A stretch of DNA of 64,000 nt from Blepharisma japonicum (lineage: Eukaryota > Ciliophora > Heterotrichea > Heterotrichida > Blepharismidae): NCBI GenBank assembly GCA_949751835.1, contig CATKHK010000087.1, positions 117,632-181,631 of the forward strand. The letters are read 5' to 3'. Within the stretch, counting starts at the first letter, position 1, and every line of letters begins with the position of its first letter. The notes beneath the pieces are model-generated. The model saw only the letters and a list, made by a program, of their open reading frames with translations. It was not told the origin of the DNA and did not search any database. Positions 30,286-41,686 of the stretch are shown in pieces. A program made the position numbers and the translations under genes.

Positions 30286-33200
30286 TTAAGAAGCCGCATG
30301 GGATAATCCCAAATGCTAAAATATAACTTACATCTGCAATTGTTTCATTAACTTTCCTCAAGAAATGTTCACTTGTGTAGTTTCCTGGAATCATTGCCTT
30401 CAGCCTTCTTGTATGCAAATTCATTTCTTCTGCAGCTGCGTTATAAGACATTTTCCCTCTCAACATTTCAGGAACATAATCATAATTCATCCTTTGTGTC
30501 TCAAGCGGCATCATAAAATGCCCATCCCTCTGAGAATCGACAAGTCTCACTATTACAGAAACAGGGTCCAAGTACTGAGGTCCTCCCGACCTTTGTGCTG
30601 CCCTCATTAAATGCTCCCAAGGGCTGTTATTAGTTAGCTCCGACATAAATGGTGCAGGTACTGCGCCTTTGAATAATGGCAACTGATAAATACCTGAATT
30701 AATATACCCATCCTCTGAGAAAACGGGTAGTATAGTCCAGCCAACATCAACAACCTCTGGTTTCTGTTTAGCAAAGCTGACTGCTCTGATATCTATAATA
30801 ATATGCATGTTTTTGTCAAATAAAATGTTTCTATAATTGTGGAAACCATCTAAAAATCTCGGAGTAGTTATAGAGCTGTTCCAATCAACTTTTATAGTGA
30901 AATTCACATCCTGGGTGATAACAGTGTTAGAATACAAAGCTCCAGGAGGATTTAAGCAAAATACAGCTACATGTGGAGACTCATTAGGAATATTGTGAAT
31001 AGCGTCCACAGAGAACTTGAACCCCATTTTTGGTAGATACTTAGCGAAATATTTCATATCGATCATAGGAGTCCTTGGGGTCACTTGCAATTTTTGATCA
31101 ATTCATTCTAGCATTTCATCGTCTGTTTGGTCTAGTCTAATACCCATTTGGTTTTGAGTTTGTGCAGTGGCGTCTCTGACAGTGATATCTCTTCTGTTGA
31201 CCCTCTCTTCATACAAGTATCTTTCAATAGTAGTAGGCATGCACTCTGAGGTATTATAAATTCTTTCTTCATATCTTGGAGGTGGAACTACTAACCCTCG
31301 AGAATACCATTCATTAGGCAGCACGTCTTTTGTGCTGAGGACTCTAAGACCGCTATCTGCTTTTGGCGCCTCTCTTATCCTCACAAGCAAAGTTGCACAG
31401 GGTATAATCTCCAGCTTTCTAAAAGCAGAAATCCCAAAAGGCGGCTTTCTATACGGTTCCTGGCAATAGATAGGTATTTGAAAATGCCCTTTATTTAAAA
31501 TAAAATCCTGCTCATTCGGGTTATCAGGCTGATCTCTCCTAAACTTATTAATAAACATGTTAATTGCTGCATACCCTAGAACCCTCACTTCACTATGCTG
31601 TGTATCAATTGTCAATATAGAAATCACAATCGTCGTCGTATGGTCAAAAATTTGTTTACGGAATTCTGTCCTAAAGCAGTAGCTTGGCGAGTATGCTGAA
31701 GAATTCAAATCAGGCAACCCACCTACTGGCTTTTCAACTTTTTCTAGGTTTGAAGTGAACGCTTTGACTATGATTTTGGTACAGCTAATATTGTCAGGAT
31801 AAAATCTGGCCCCGTCCACATAGAAATCGACCCCGTCACCTTTGTCAAAGTACCTGATATCTGTAAGTTGAGGAGTTTGGTTTTCTAGAAATGGCTCGAC
31901 TTTTTGAGGAGGTTTAAATGAGGCAAGAGAGCCTGGACGATGAACAGAGCCTAAGGACTGAGCTCTGGAATTTGTGTCTAAGCGAGTTGTGGTAGGCTCA
32001 AATACTGTTAATTTTAAGGTTCCTTCTTTTTTGCGAAGCAAAGCTGGGTCGTATAGAGGGACTGCTACTGGGTAATGGTATAAATTCAGCTCAATTGTAC
32101 CGAAATTAAGGGTTCGAGTATCAGAATTTGTCAATTGGTAAACTGTTCATGTTACAGGCAAAAAGTTATCTTGACCCATTGGCTTAAAATTCTGATTTTG
32201 GCCATGCAGAAGCCCTTGGTTTACCTTTTCAAAAATTTCTACTACCAAATAATAGTTCATTTGCCAATCAGCTTGTTCTAGCATTATATAGAAATTATTC
32301 ATAAATTGGGTCTCTTTATTGATTTCTATAATATTATAGCCTTTATCAGTAGGGTTCCTTAATGCTGCATTTTGCATAGCATTATTGTTGATATCGCTTG
32401 CTTTTAGCTTACTTTTGTCAGCCCAGATTTTAGTGCCTGGTATTCTTTTATTTCCAATACTAGGGCTTGGAGAGGGGTCATCAGCCAGTGCATTGACGAT
32501 TTCGCTGGTCCATCTGCAGTCGTTCCCGTTAGAATCTTTGGCGATTTTTTCGTCTTCTTGAATGGTAACTTGGAACTTCAGGTGGGATTTTGATAGAAAA
32601 TTTAATAAATTTTCAAGTCTTACAGCAAAGCCATGATTTGACATTGGGTTTAAGACTGAGCCAGCGGTACCTATAGAGCGAGGACGAGTATTTCTAGACA
32701 TTGGCTGAGGGTTAAAAGGAGCTTTATTAGGATTATTCATGGATTCGTCAAGATCCATTGTAGATCCCATATAAGGAGGTGGATTTTTATCTAAACTTTC
32801 ATTAGAATACTGTTTTGGGGGACCAGAATCTCTTTGATCCATAGGAATCCCAAGCTTATTCATAATAAGCCCTCGCTTTTGTTCTTCAAGCCATTTATCA
32901 TTCATCAATTTCCTTTCTTTCAGCTCCATTTCTCTATCAAAATTCTTCTTCATTCTATCCATCGACAGCTCCTGTAGCATAGCTTCCATTCTTGCTCTTA
33001 TTTGTGACATTTCTTTATAGTGCTCTAATTTAGCTTGATAAAGCTCGGAGTTCTTTGGCAGTGCAGATAAAAGTTTTAGCTCAGAGTGTTCTTGATTAAT
33101 TACATTATTTAATGCCCTCTCTTCTGGTAATAAATCTTCAGGCTGCACTTCATTATTTCCTGGAGCTCTTTCTAGGGTGTTGATTCTGTTTTGGAACTCA

Positions 33201-34711
33201 CTAATAGCATTTTGCATTCCTGTGTAAAATTCGTCATGGTCTTTACTGTTAAGTTTTTTTTTGATTTTTTTTAGTTCTTTTTTTAGTGATGTCATAGCTT
33301 TATCTTCGGCTGGAGGAGCCATAGCGGGAGAAGTAAATTGATTACTTGGCTGTGGGAAATAAGGTGGATTTCCCGGTGGCTGGTATGGAGGGGATACATA
33401 AGGGTTGCTTGGAGGGTAGTTTGGATAAGGATTAATGCTATATTGATTATTCCTTGGCATCATATTATTGGCATATGGATTTGGATACTGCAAATCATTG
33501 CTTCCAAAATTTGGAATCACAGGTCTCTGGTATGGCACAACTGGCTGGATAATTCTCGGACTTGTAATACTTTTAGCTGAATTTTCTCGTGAGTACTTAT
33601 TCTTCCCTTCTAATGCAGCGAACTCAAATGGATTTGCTTGATCGTTCTGAATAAAATCTTCATGATCCTTTTTCAGCTGATTTAATCTTTCATAATCCTC
33701 TTGCCATTTATCATTTAATTTTAATAAATGGTTGGGAATGTTTTTCCTATCTTCAAATTTCGTTGAAGCCATAGGAGTCCCTATGATTGTGTTAGCAACC
33801 AGCTTCCCTGCGGAATTTTTCCTAATCGTCCCATAATCTCCTTTTTTCATTTGGTTTAAGTCATCCATAATTCTATCCCTTTCTAAATCAATCATCTGTT
33901 TTTTCCTACTTAACTGTTGCAGCTGTATTGCTCTTGATCTTGCCAATTCCATCTGTTTTTTCTGCATTAACTCCATGTTAATTTTAACACTTTCTCCTCT
34001 ATTCTCCAAACTTAGCCTGTCTTTTTCAGCTTGTCACAGCCTTTCATCGTCTACCATTTTCCTTTGAAAAGTTTCGATTTCTTGGTAAAAATCGTTTTCT
34101 TTTATCCTCAGATTTTCTCTGTCTTCTTCTAATTTCAATAAATTATTTCTTTTTCCTGCATCCCCAGTGCCTAGATTTTTTCTATCATAATCTCTTATAG
34201 CTCAAGAAATCTGATCTTTATCAGCTTTAGCCCTAATTTCTCTATTTCTTTTGCCTTCTAGCTCATTCATGACATCAGAATAAATGGTTTCATCAATCTG
34301 TCTTTTGGCTTGATTTTCTATTTTTTCAAATCTCAGCTTCAGAATGTCGTTTTTTAAGTCTTGTTCTTTTTGTGACATTATATGATCTGCAACTTTTTCA
34401 AATTGTCGTTCATTATTGCGGACTCTACCTCTAAGCTCTTCTAATGTTGTAGATCCAATTTCGTCAGCTCTTTTTGCTTTAATATCATCTCTTAAGTAGG
34501 ATTTTACTTCGTCTATATTTGGGACAGTGTCTGCATATAATGAATTTTTGCTTAGCCTTGATTCTTCAAGTTTTTGCTTAATTTTGCTTGGGGAGCCATA
34601 GTCAGAATCTTTACAAAATTTAGTTGTGTGGTTTGCCAGCTGTTCTGGATTTTCGAATTTTAGCTTGCAATTACGGCATTCGAAAAGAAGCTGGGGAGTC
34701 AGAGGTTTCAT
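30286..34711 (-). CDS. large C2H2 / coiled-coil / C2-like protein (CCDC17-like)
   Basis: 1469 residues after reading TGA as Trp and removing a 16-nt intron at 30316-30331. The N-terminus is a single zinc-finger-like module, 'FECRNCKLKFENPEQLANHT' followed by TKFC, then long coiled coils (34.6-33.6 kb), a Pro/Asn/Tyr-rich linker (NPYPNYPPSNPYVSPPYQPP), another coil, and a beta-rich C-terminal half with two or three C2-like domains (FTSNLEKVEKPVGGLP..., FTIKVDWNSSITTPRFLD, WTILPVFSEDGYI). A Cys2/His-Cys module followed by coil and C2-like domains is the layout of CCDC17, a protein of ciliated cells. Spliced, it ends IADHLGLSHAAS. Confidence 0.7.
30316..30331 (-). other. 16-nt intron near the 3' end
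   Basis: On the minus strand the sequence is GTAAGTTATATTTTAG, with good GTAAG and TTTTAG ends. Splicing shifts the frame and ends the protein nine residues later at 30286-30288; without splicing the frame runs on to a TAA at 30167-30169. Confidence 0.7.
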
Positions 34712-34725
34712 TATTTAATTTATTA

Positions 34726-35703
34726 TTAAACAGGTAAATTATTTATTGATTGAAAATAGATAAGGGTCTGCTTTATGTCCCCTGAGTATTTGGAAAGGGT
34801 TTCCAGTACTTCAGCTTCAGAAATGTTTTTATTAGAAAATTCTCTGCATTTTTCTACGATTTTTAGGAATTTTTCTGGGATTTTTGCTTCCTTGCTAGCG
34901 ATTTCAATCTTTTCAAGCTCTGGCTGAAAGTATTCTAGTGTCAATTTTACATCGCCTTCATTTTTCGTTAAAACTTCAAGGACTTCTCTTTCTGTCACAA
35001 AATTCCCATAAAATTCTCTGCATTTTTTCACAACTTTTTTGAATTTGTTCATTATTTTTTCTTCACTGCTGATTTTAATAAGCCTTTCTAGTTCAGAATT
35101 ATCCTCAATTTCCTTTGAATTCTCTTCTTTTTTTATTGGTACAATGATTTTTGGCTTAATAATTATTTTTGGCAAGGTATACATTTTTCGTCTTGGGGCT
35201 GGCGTTAGTTGTATTGAAAAGCCATTTTCTGATTTGCAAAAATCTTCCTCGGTTTCGTATTTAATAAGCTGAGCCTCATTGCTTTTAAGCTTCTCTTCGT
35301 AATATTGGACATAGATTAGTCTCATCATTTCTGGGGTGTAGTTTAATGCTAGGTGATCACTGATTTCTTTTCAGTATCGCTGGTCTTTGATATCCCCAGG
35401 ATGGCTGTTAACGTAGATTCTAATGGCTTCTTTTTCTTCACTTGTACAATCGACTAATAAATCTTTATTGGTTAAAGGAATTATAACCTTTCTTTTCGAC
35501 TTTTTCTGCTTAGGGAAATCTATTTTTGATATTATCCTTTCTTTGACTTCTGAGGTATTCTGAGATTCACATAGATCGCAGCAATTTTTACGCTTGTGCT
35601 TTCTTTTCCTTGGAACTCCCAAGACAAAACTAGTAGACAATAAAGAATTAGAGAGCTGCATCAGAGTTCTTTTAAGTGCACTTTTATGCTCTTGGGTTAT
35701 CAT
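34726..35703 (-). CDS. protein with two UBA-like repeats
   Basis: 325 residues, with TGA-Trp in DQRYWKEISDHL. The N-terminus is basic (RKRKHKRKNCCDLCE, with a CC..C cluster). A segment around 95-130 (DQRYWKEISDHLALNYTPEMM) resembles a small helical SANT-like domain. The C-terminal 130 residues hold two copies of a roughly 45-residue helical repeat: 'KFKKVVKKCREFYGNFVTER' EVLEVLTKNEGDVKLTLEYF and KFLKIVEKCREFSNKNISEA EVLETLSKYSGDIKQTLIYF, similar in plan to UBA/CUE bundles. It starts 14 bp upstream of the CCDC17-like gene on the same strand. Confidence 0.7.
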
Positions 35704-35779
35704 ATTTATTTATAATGGGAATAAAAATATATCAAAATTATTCTATTATTTAAAAACCTGAAGGGGCAATATTTTTATA
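35704..35779. promoter_or_regulatory. 76-bp divergent start region
   Basis: AT-rich gap between the UBA-like gene (minus) and a C2H2 gene (plus); presumed shared promoter region with no recognised motif. Confidence 0.3.
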
Positions 35780-36169
35780 ATGGAAGAAGACTTATATCCT
35801 TATTCTCCAGCATCAAGTTCCGAAGGCGATAATGCATTAAGAAATTACAAAGGTGAGTATCTCTGCCCATTTTGTAGTGCTAGTTTTCGATCCCAAAAGA
35901 AGCAATCTTACCATACCATCAATGACCATCCTGAATGTAAAGAATGCAATCTTACCTTTAAATATAAAGATGATTTTTACCTCCATAATTTGACTGTCCA
36001 CATTGAAGAAACTGTCCTTTCCAACAAGATACTAGCAGGGGTTAACAAATTTGAGAAAAAATGCAGGCTATGTGGCGTTGAGCTTGAAAGCCGATGCTAC
36101 GCACAAATCCATATCCAATTTGCTCATCCTCTTATAAGACCATTATTCAGCCATCTTCAAGATAATTAA
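35780..36169 (+). CDS. small C2H2 zinc-finger protein (paralogue A)
   Basis: 129 residues. Three C2H2-type units: 'CPFCSASFRSQKKQSYHTINDH', CKECNLTFKYKDDFYLHNLTVH and CRLCGVELESRCYAQIHIQFAH. The final HPLIRPLFSHLQDN matches the end of the neighbouring inverted gene. DNA or RNA binding is plausible; target unknown. Ends in TAA, convergent with its paralogue 110 bp away. Confidence 0.85.
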   Translation: MEEDLYPYSPASSSEGDNALRNYKGEYLCPFCSASFRSQKKQSYHTINDHPECKECNLTFKYKDDFYLHNLTVHIEETVLSNKILAGVNKFEKKCRLCGVELESRCYAQIHIQFAHPLIRPLFSHLQDN

Positions 36170-36279
36170 ATAATTTTTAATTATTCCTTTAATACATTAA
36201 AAATGGTATTATCAATAGCCTTACTACAAAATCAATTGTGCATTTAATTTTTCCATTTTTGCTAGCACAAAGAACTAAT

Positions 36280-36711
36280 TTAATTACTTTGAAGATTAGT
36301 AAAAAATGGCTTCAGCAACGGATGAGCAAACTGTATATGAATGTGAGCATAGCATCTGGTATTTAGCCTTGCGCCACAAATCTTGCACTTCTTATCAGTT
36401 GTTAGAGTTCCAGTCAAAATTTTATTAGAAACTATTATATCTTCTATATGTGCTGTAATGTTATGGAGGTAAAATTCATCTCGAGAGCGAAATCTTGATC
36501 TGCAGGCCCCACAAAAAGGGTGATCGGCTCTCATATGGTAAGATAGTCTTTTTTTAGACGTAAAGCTTAGCAAGCAAATAGGACAGCCAGGATAGTTGTT
36601 ATGCTTACGATAGATGTGAACTTTTGCTTTGCGAAGATTTGAGAATTTCTCTTTGCATACTGGACAAGCACACTCGAGGTCCTCGTCAGGGCAGTCTTCA
36701 AAATCAGACAT
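36280..36711 (-). CDS. small C2H2 zinc-finger protein (paralogue B)
   Basis: Start preferred at MSDFEDCPDEDLE (36711), giving 143 residues; an ATG five codons upstream is also possible. Four C2H2 units: CPVCKEKFSNLRKAKVHIYRKH, CPICLLSFTSKKRLSYHMRADH, CGACRSRFRSRDEFYLHNITAH, CKICGARLNTRCYAHIHIQFAH. The last two, the linker ('IEDIIVSNKILTGTL') and the HPLLKPFFTNLQSN tail align with paralogue A, which has one finger fewer. The pair is tail-to-tail, an inverted duplication. Confidence 0.85.
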   Translation of the reverse strand: MSDFEDCPDEDLECACPVCKEKFSNLRKAKVHIYRKHNNYPGCPICLLSFTSKKRLSYHMRADHPFCGACRSRFRSRDEFYLHNITAHIEDIIVSNKILTGTLTTDKKCKICGARLNTRCYAHIHIQFAHPLLKPFFTNLQSN

Positions 36712-37122
36712 TAAAATAAGCCCCACTATTTATGATAGAAATAAATATGGATTATAAAAATATGGTATTAATTAACTAAATTTACACAATTGGATGCTTT
36801 TAAGGTTTGGAGTCATGTGTTAAATCTATTTTGAAATGAAAGCTCAATCTTTATTGGCTTCTGTATATTAAAGCCAAGATAAGGATTTAAAAGAAATAAA
36901 TGGTTGACCTATTATATAATTAATCTTTATTAAATTCAAAATTTAAAGTTGATATTAATTTAGTGTAATATCTTAAAACTTCCTTTTAACATTATAAGTA
37001 AATTTTAAGGTAGAAATATCCTATAAGATTGCTTTACAATAACTAAAACAAATTAAAAATTTAATTCCTTCAATTATTCAATCCATAGTTGAAAATGAGA
37101 GCAATCCAGCAAATCGGTAAAA
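36712..37122. other. intergenic, 411 bp
   Basis: AT-rich divergent spacer between paralogue B and the next plus-strand gene. No RNA gene or repeat seen. Confidence 0.4.
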
Positions 37123-39930
37123 ATGCCTTTAAACGATCTAAGCCTCAAAAGAAAACCTGTTAGGCTTAAAAAATTACACAACTCTCAAAGCACCCGCTCA
37201 AGTCCATCACCCGAATTTAGTACCTACAGTTATTTATTGCAACCGAAAACTATTGAAACTGGAGATTTATACAAAACCCACCTTAGAAAAAATTCTGTGG
37301 ACCAATTAATCGATGCCAGCCCTGTGAACGAAATCCTTACTAAAGAAGAAGCCAAGCACGAATTCCTCAAAAGCAGCGTGAAGTTTGAAAAAATAAAAAA
37401 ACTGTTGTTCAATCATAGTTTAACATGTGTCGAAGATTTTGTGGCAGGTTTAGAAATTTCAGGAAGGATGTTTACAGAATGTAATTGAATTTCCGGTAAA
37501 GGCAGAATTGAAGCAATAAATATTATTGCCCATCTCGTGAATTTATTATATAAAGCTGTCTCAGAGCTAATTGAAAAGAAAAATCAGCATTCCAAAATAA
37601 TTGAAAATTTGCAAGAAGCAAACAATATTTTATATATTGAAAATAACAAAAATAAAGACTTGCAAAACAAGCTTGAATATACCACCTCAAAACTGCAAAA
37701 ACTTGAAAAAGCAAAACATGAGTTTTCTAACTCAATTGGCCAGGCTCACAGACTGGCTGACCTTGAAAAAGAAAAATTGGTCGAAAAAATAAATATTTTA
37801 GAAAAATACATCAGCGAGCTCAAAGACGTGACAAAAATCGACACAATTAATTGGGATTTAGAAAAATACAAAGAATTGTACCAAAAAACAGTCAAAGAAT
37901 TTCATGCTTTTAAAAAAGACAAGGAATCTAAACTATATAGGATGCAGCTAGAAATGGGAGAACTAAAGAACAGCATACAAAAAAACCATTCTTCTATTGA
38001 AAACCATGACAGCGAAAAAAAATCAATGGAAGAAAAGTTATTCTTAATTGATTTCAAAAATAAAGAATTAACTGAAAAGCTAGCTGAATGTCAAGAAAGG
38101 GTTTCAATGTTATATGAGGACTCTTTAAGATTTGTCGTATATAGAGATCTCTATATAAAATTAGATCAGCAGTTCAATACTATGAGACTAAAATACAACC
38201 AGCTTGAGTTAAATATTATTGCTGGAAATGTCACTTTAAGCACTGATGGAATTATTTGGGTGTCCTTAGAAGATCCACTATTTGATAAAGTCCGAGGATT
38301 TATGCAGCAAGGGGTCGATCCGAAAGTATTTGAGCCCCCTGTCCCAACCCGCAGAGATAAGCGGACATATACTGAAGCCCCTGTGTATCTTCATAATAGG
38401 CATGCACGAACAGTCACTTATTCAGAAACTCAGCTTGACCCGTCTTCGGTAGACTTAAGTCAGCTAAAGCTAAAGAAACCTGCATATGCAAGCTTTTTTG
38501 AGGTTGGCGAAAAAGCTGCAAGTTTTGAGCTGCCGTTTACTAATTGACTGGAGGTTACAATGAGGGGGATATATGATTCTAAGTATAACGAACAGATTTA
38601 TTGCTCTTTTGAGTCTGGAAGGACTCCTTTAAGATTCCCTGAATTTGTATACTGCTGACTAGGCAGATTCATGATTGATTCTGGATCACGACAAGTTAGA
38701 GAGCTCGAATGATGGAAAAGAGAATCCTCTGATAAGCTGCGTTTAGAGCTTTTATTAGCTTTGAAGCATGAAAAAGCGAAAAAGGTGTGGGAAATTCATA
38801 CATTTATAGAATTTTTGAATGAAGAATTGATGCTCGATGAACTATCATTTTTCTTACACTGTCGATTTCTACTGTTTAAAGGTCCTCAGCTCATGATTAC
38901 TTCTGGAAGATTTTCTGCTTTGCATTTTGTAGCTTTAGACCGTGTTTTTGAAGTTATTGATAAAGTTATGGGGAAAATCAGTCCAAAAGACAGAAGTGAG
39001 CTTAAATCTCAGCTGCAATCTAAAGCCCGTAATAAAAATGGCTCTTTAACACTTGACTCTGGACTTGTAATTTTAATGTAGGCTTTACGAATTATGCTTG
39101 AATATTATATACGAGAAAAAAAATGTAAATATCTTGTGATAAAAGGGTTGTTTTCGGTAGCTCCAAAGAAGCCTGATGGGACTTTAGCATTTCAAACGTT
39201 TCGTATTATCTGCTTAAACCTTGATCCAGAAGCTAGTGAATCGCTAATTATCAAAATGTATAGAGATTTGTGGGCTTTTGGAAATGGGCAGATAACCCAT
39301 GATAATTTTTTTGTATTTGCCAATGAAAATGGATTTTTCTTCCATTCGTTGAGACTTAAAGGGAATGATGATCCTTTACCGCTGAATTCTTATAATGAAA
39401 TTGATGATAGTGTGTCAGAGTATGCAAAAAGGATGAGACAGACTTTTAATACTTATGCACATTTAAAGCAGCCGATTGCATTAATTAGAGAGGCACTAAG
39501 ATCGATGGGCGTTATTGATTTATTGGATAATTTTGTAAAACTAGAAGATTTAGTTAAGGCTAAATATCAAGAGCCTTTGGAAAATTACAGAGGAATGAGC
39601 TTATTGGAAACTTATAAGCATTTATGAAATTTGGCAATACAGTTACAAGTCATTTTTGAGCAGATTTATTGTTATAACTCATCAACTCAAGTTTCAGATG
39701 AGATTAAAGATCTTGAAATAATTGCTCTGCCTCGAGCATGCGAAGGCTTTATTGAAAGACTGCACAAAAATACTTTGCAAAGATTAACAGCTTTGGTCGC
39801 CATCAGAAAAATACAAAGAAGCTGAAAAGACAAGGCTAAAAAGAATCTAAACATTGCAGCCACTGTCTTCAAAGGAATCGCTTTACTTAAGCGTGGCCTA
39901 AAGCATCACAAAAACCATAAATCAGCCTAA
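37123..39930 (+). CDS. coiled-coil protein with C-terminal IQ-like motif, one 15-nt intron
   Basis: 930 residues from five in-frame segments joined by TGA-Trp (for example 37486-37488, 38545-38547, 39625-39627) and one 15-nt intron at 39067-39081. The N-terminus is basic and disordered; residues about 135-360 are coiled coil. The C-terminal half is globular and helical: 'LEDPLFDKVRGFMQQGVDPK', FVYCWLGRFMIDSGSRQVRELEWWKRE, FRIICLNLDPEASESLIIKMYRDLW (an EF-hand-like helical pair without Ca2+ ligands). Near the end, VAIRKIQRSWKDKAKKNL fits an IQ motif for calmodulin. It looks like a conserved ciliate cytoskeletal protein; no specific family is recognised. Confidence 0.78.
39067..39081 (+). other. 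15-nt intron
   Basis: GTAATTTTAATGTAG in phase 0 between codons for ...DSGL and ALRIML. Its TAG is the only stop between two long segments of the same frame. Confidence 0.85.
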
Positions 39931-39952
39931 ACTGCATAAAAATAATAAATTA

Positions 39953-40342
39953 TTAAAAATTTCCCAATAAATTTTGGTCGAATTTTTCCTCTGGATAATA
40001 TTTAGCAGAAATTTGTCTTCCACAATAAAATCTCCCATTCATAGCGATTAAGCACTTTTCAGCTGCAGCAGAAGTCAAGAATTTTATATAGACCTGCAAT
40101 TTTTGTGCCTTATCAGATTCTTCAAAAACAGTACAGTCCTGGACGATCCCGAAGCGCTGTGCTTCTTCCATTACATCTTCTTCTAGAGATTCTTCCACCT
40201 CATCAGCCATATTAAAAAGGACTATAACTTTTGATTTCTCCCCAAAGTCTGGTTTGTTTTCTATATATTTTTCTATTTTCGGAGCTAAAATTGCTTCAGC
40301 ATAGCTATTAGGATGCTCAGGCTGATATTCTTCTGAATCCAT
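39953..40342 (-). CDS. UHM-type RNA-recognition motif protein (SPF45/PUF60-like)
   Basis: 129 residues, essentially one domain. 'KVIVLFNMADEVEESLEEDV' corresponds to RNP2 (VLxNM) and the acidic helix of a U2AF-homology motif; CTVFEESDKAQKLQVYIKF is RNP1-like; AMNGRFYCGRQISAKYYPEEKF is the R-x-F loop region that grips a Trp of ULM partners such as SF1 or SF3B1. UHM proteins act in 3' splice-site recognition, of interest in an organism with 15-nt introns. Full-length SPF45 also has a G-patch, absent here. It is convergent with the IQ gene (22 bp). Confidence 0.85.
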   Translation of the reverse strand: MDSEEYQPEHPNSYAEAILAPKIEKYIENKPDFGEKSKVIVLFNMADEVEESLEEDVMEEAQRFGIVQDCTVFEESDKAQKLQVYIKFLTSAAAEKCLIAMNGRFYCGRQISAKYYPEEKFDQNLLGNF

Positions 40343-40549
40343 AATAACTATATTTTATTATCATTTTTTATTAAAAAATCTCAATAATTTGTCTACTATT
40401 TTTTATAACCAATTTTCATTCATCTAAAAAGAATTTGCTTCAATCCTAACTCATTAAAAAATCAGACTTGAGCAAAAGTTAGCTCCATATTGGTAACGTG
40501 CAGTTAACATTTTAATAATTTATAATTAATATTTATAAAGGTCGAAGAA

Positions 40550-40750
40550 ATGGGAAGTTCACCAAGTTGCTTTTCATATAAAAATCCAAAGCCATCTTTT
40601 AGATGCGTGAGAAAACTACAAAGAAATGACACAAATTCCAGCCCTATAAGAAGTGATATGGACTGTTTTAAAAAGTTGAGTTCTGCATTAAATGGGTGCA
40701 GGACCCAAGCAAGCTGAACAAAAGAGTATCTTAACTATGCTAACTGTTAA
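40550..40750 (+). CDS. small putative N-myristoylated protein
   Basis: 66 residues (MGSSPSCFSYKNPKPSF...), with one TGA-Trp in QASWTKEYL and a TAA stop. MGSSPSC fits a myristoylation/palmitoylation start and there are five cysteines. It stands alone in otherwise gene-free DNA with more balanced composition than its flanks. No homologue recognised; could be spurious. Confidence 0.45.
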
Positions 40751-41686
40751 TTTTTGATTTTTCAAATAAAATTGAGTTATTATCTAAGAGATTCTAAGCT
40801 TAAATCAAATTGCAGAATTAACTAATTGGTTTTTTTGCCATATTGTAGTTTCTTAAGGATAATATTTTAAATTTGAATTTTATAGCGTTTTAAAAATTAG
40901 TGTGTTTGCAAATCTTGTTGCAAAATCTACGCGAAGCATGGCTTCTAAGTTTGACTCAAGTTATTGATTAAAAATAAAAAGTTAAGGAATATTATAGAAC
41001 TATAAGATTTAAGATATATAAATATTCATAATCCACTAGATAATCTAATAAGCCTACTTTTTTATGTTCAAACAGTGAAAAGGATCTGCTTTTGATTAAG
41101 AAAAGAGCAAATAGTATAAACTCAGAGAAAATTAGTTTAAACTTGGCATAATAAAATACTGAACAAAATTGGCGTTATGTTGTGATTTTTTAAAAAAAAT
41201 AACTAAGAGCTCAATGAGATTTAAAATAATTATCAATTAGAGCAAAACAAAGTTAAACTTGAATTTTAATAGCTGCTTTTAATGTAATTTGCTGCCTAAC
41301 TTTTCTTTATTTGAACTAGTTTTAAAGCCATTCTCCATCTTAGATTTCAGGTGAATTTTTGAAAAAGAATTTTGCGTGCCACGAGTTTTGTAATCATAAA
41401 GAAATGACCAAAATTTTCGAATAAAAACTAATCCAAACAATGTTTCATGCATAAATTCTTTTATTTTTTAATTATTTAATTATCAAAATTTTAAGAACTT
41501 TATTTACAATTTTCTTTAATTTTATTTTTTATAAAGCATCATTCGCAATAAATAAAGCATTCTCAATTATACTAAATCAAAACTCATAATATTAGTGGTC
41601 CATTTCACTATATAGAATTCCATTTTAAAGATATCGGAAATCTTTTTCTACTCCAAAACATATTCTAAATATTACTCAAATTATTC
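40751..41686. other. intergenic, 936 bp
   Basis: AT-rich sequence with no open frame of note on either strand. A slightly GC-richer patch near 40905-40965 shows no tRNA-like or snRNA-like signature that I can identify. Confidence 0.4.
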
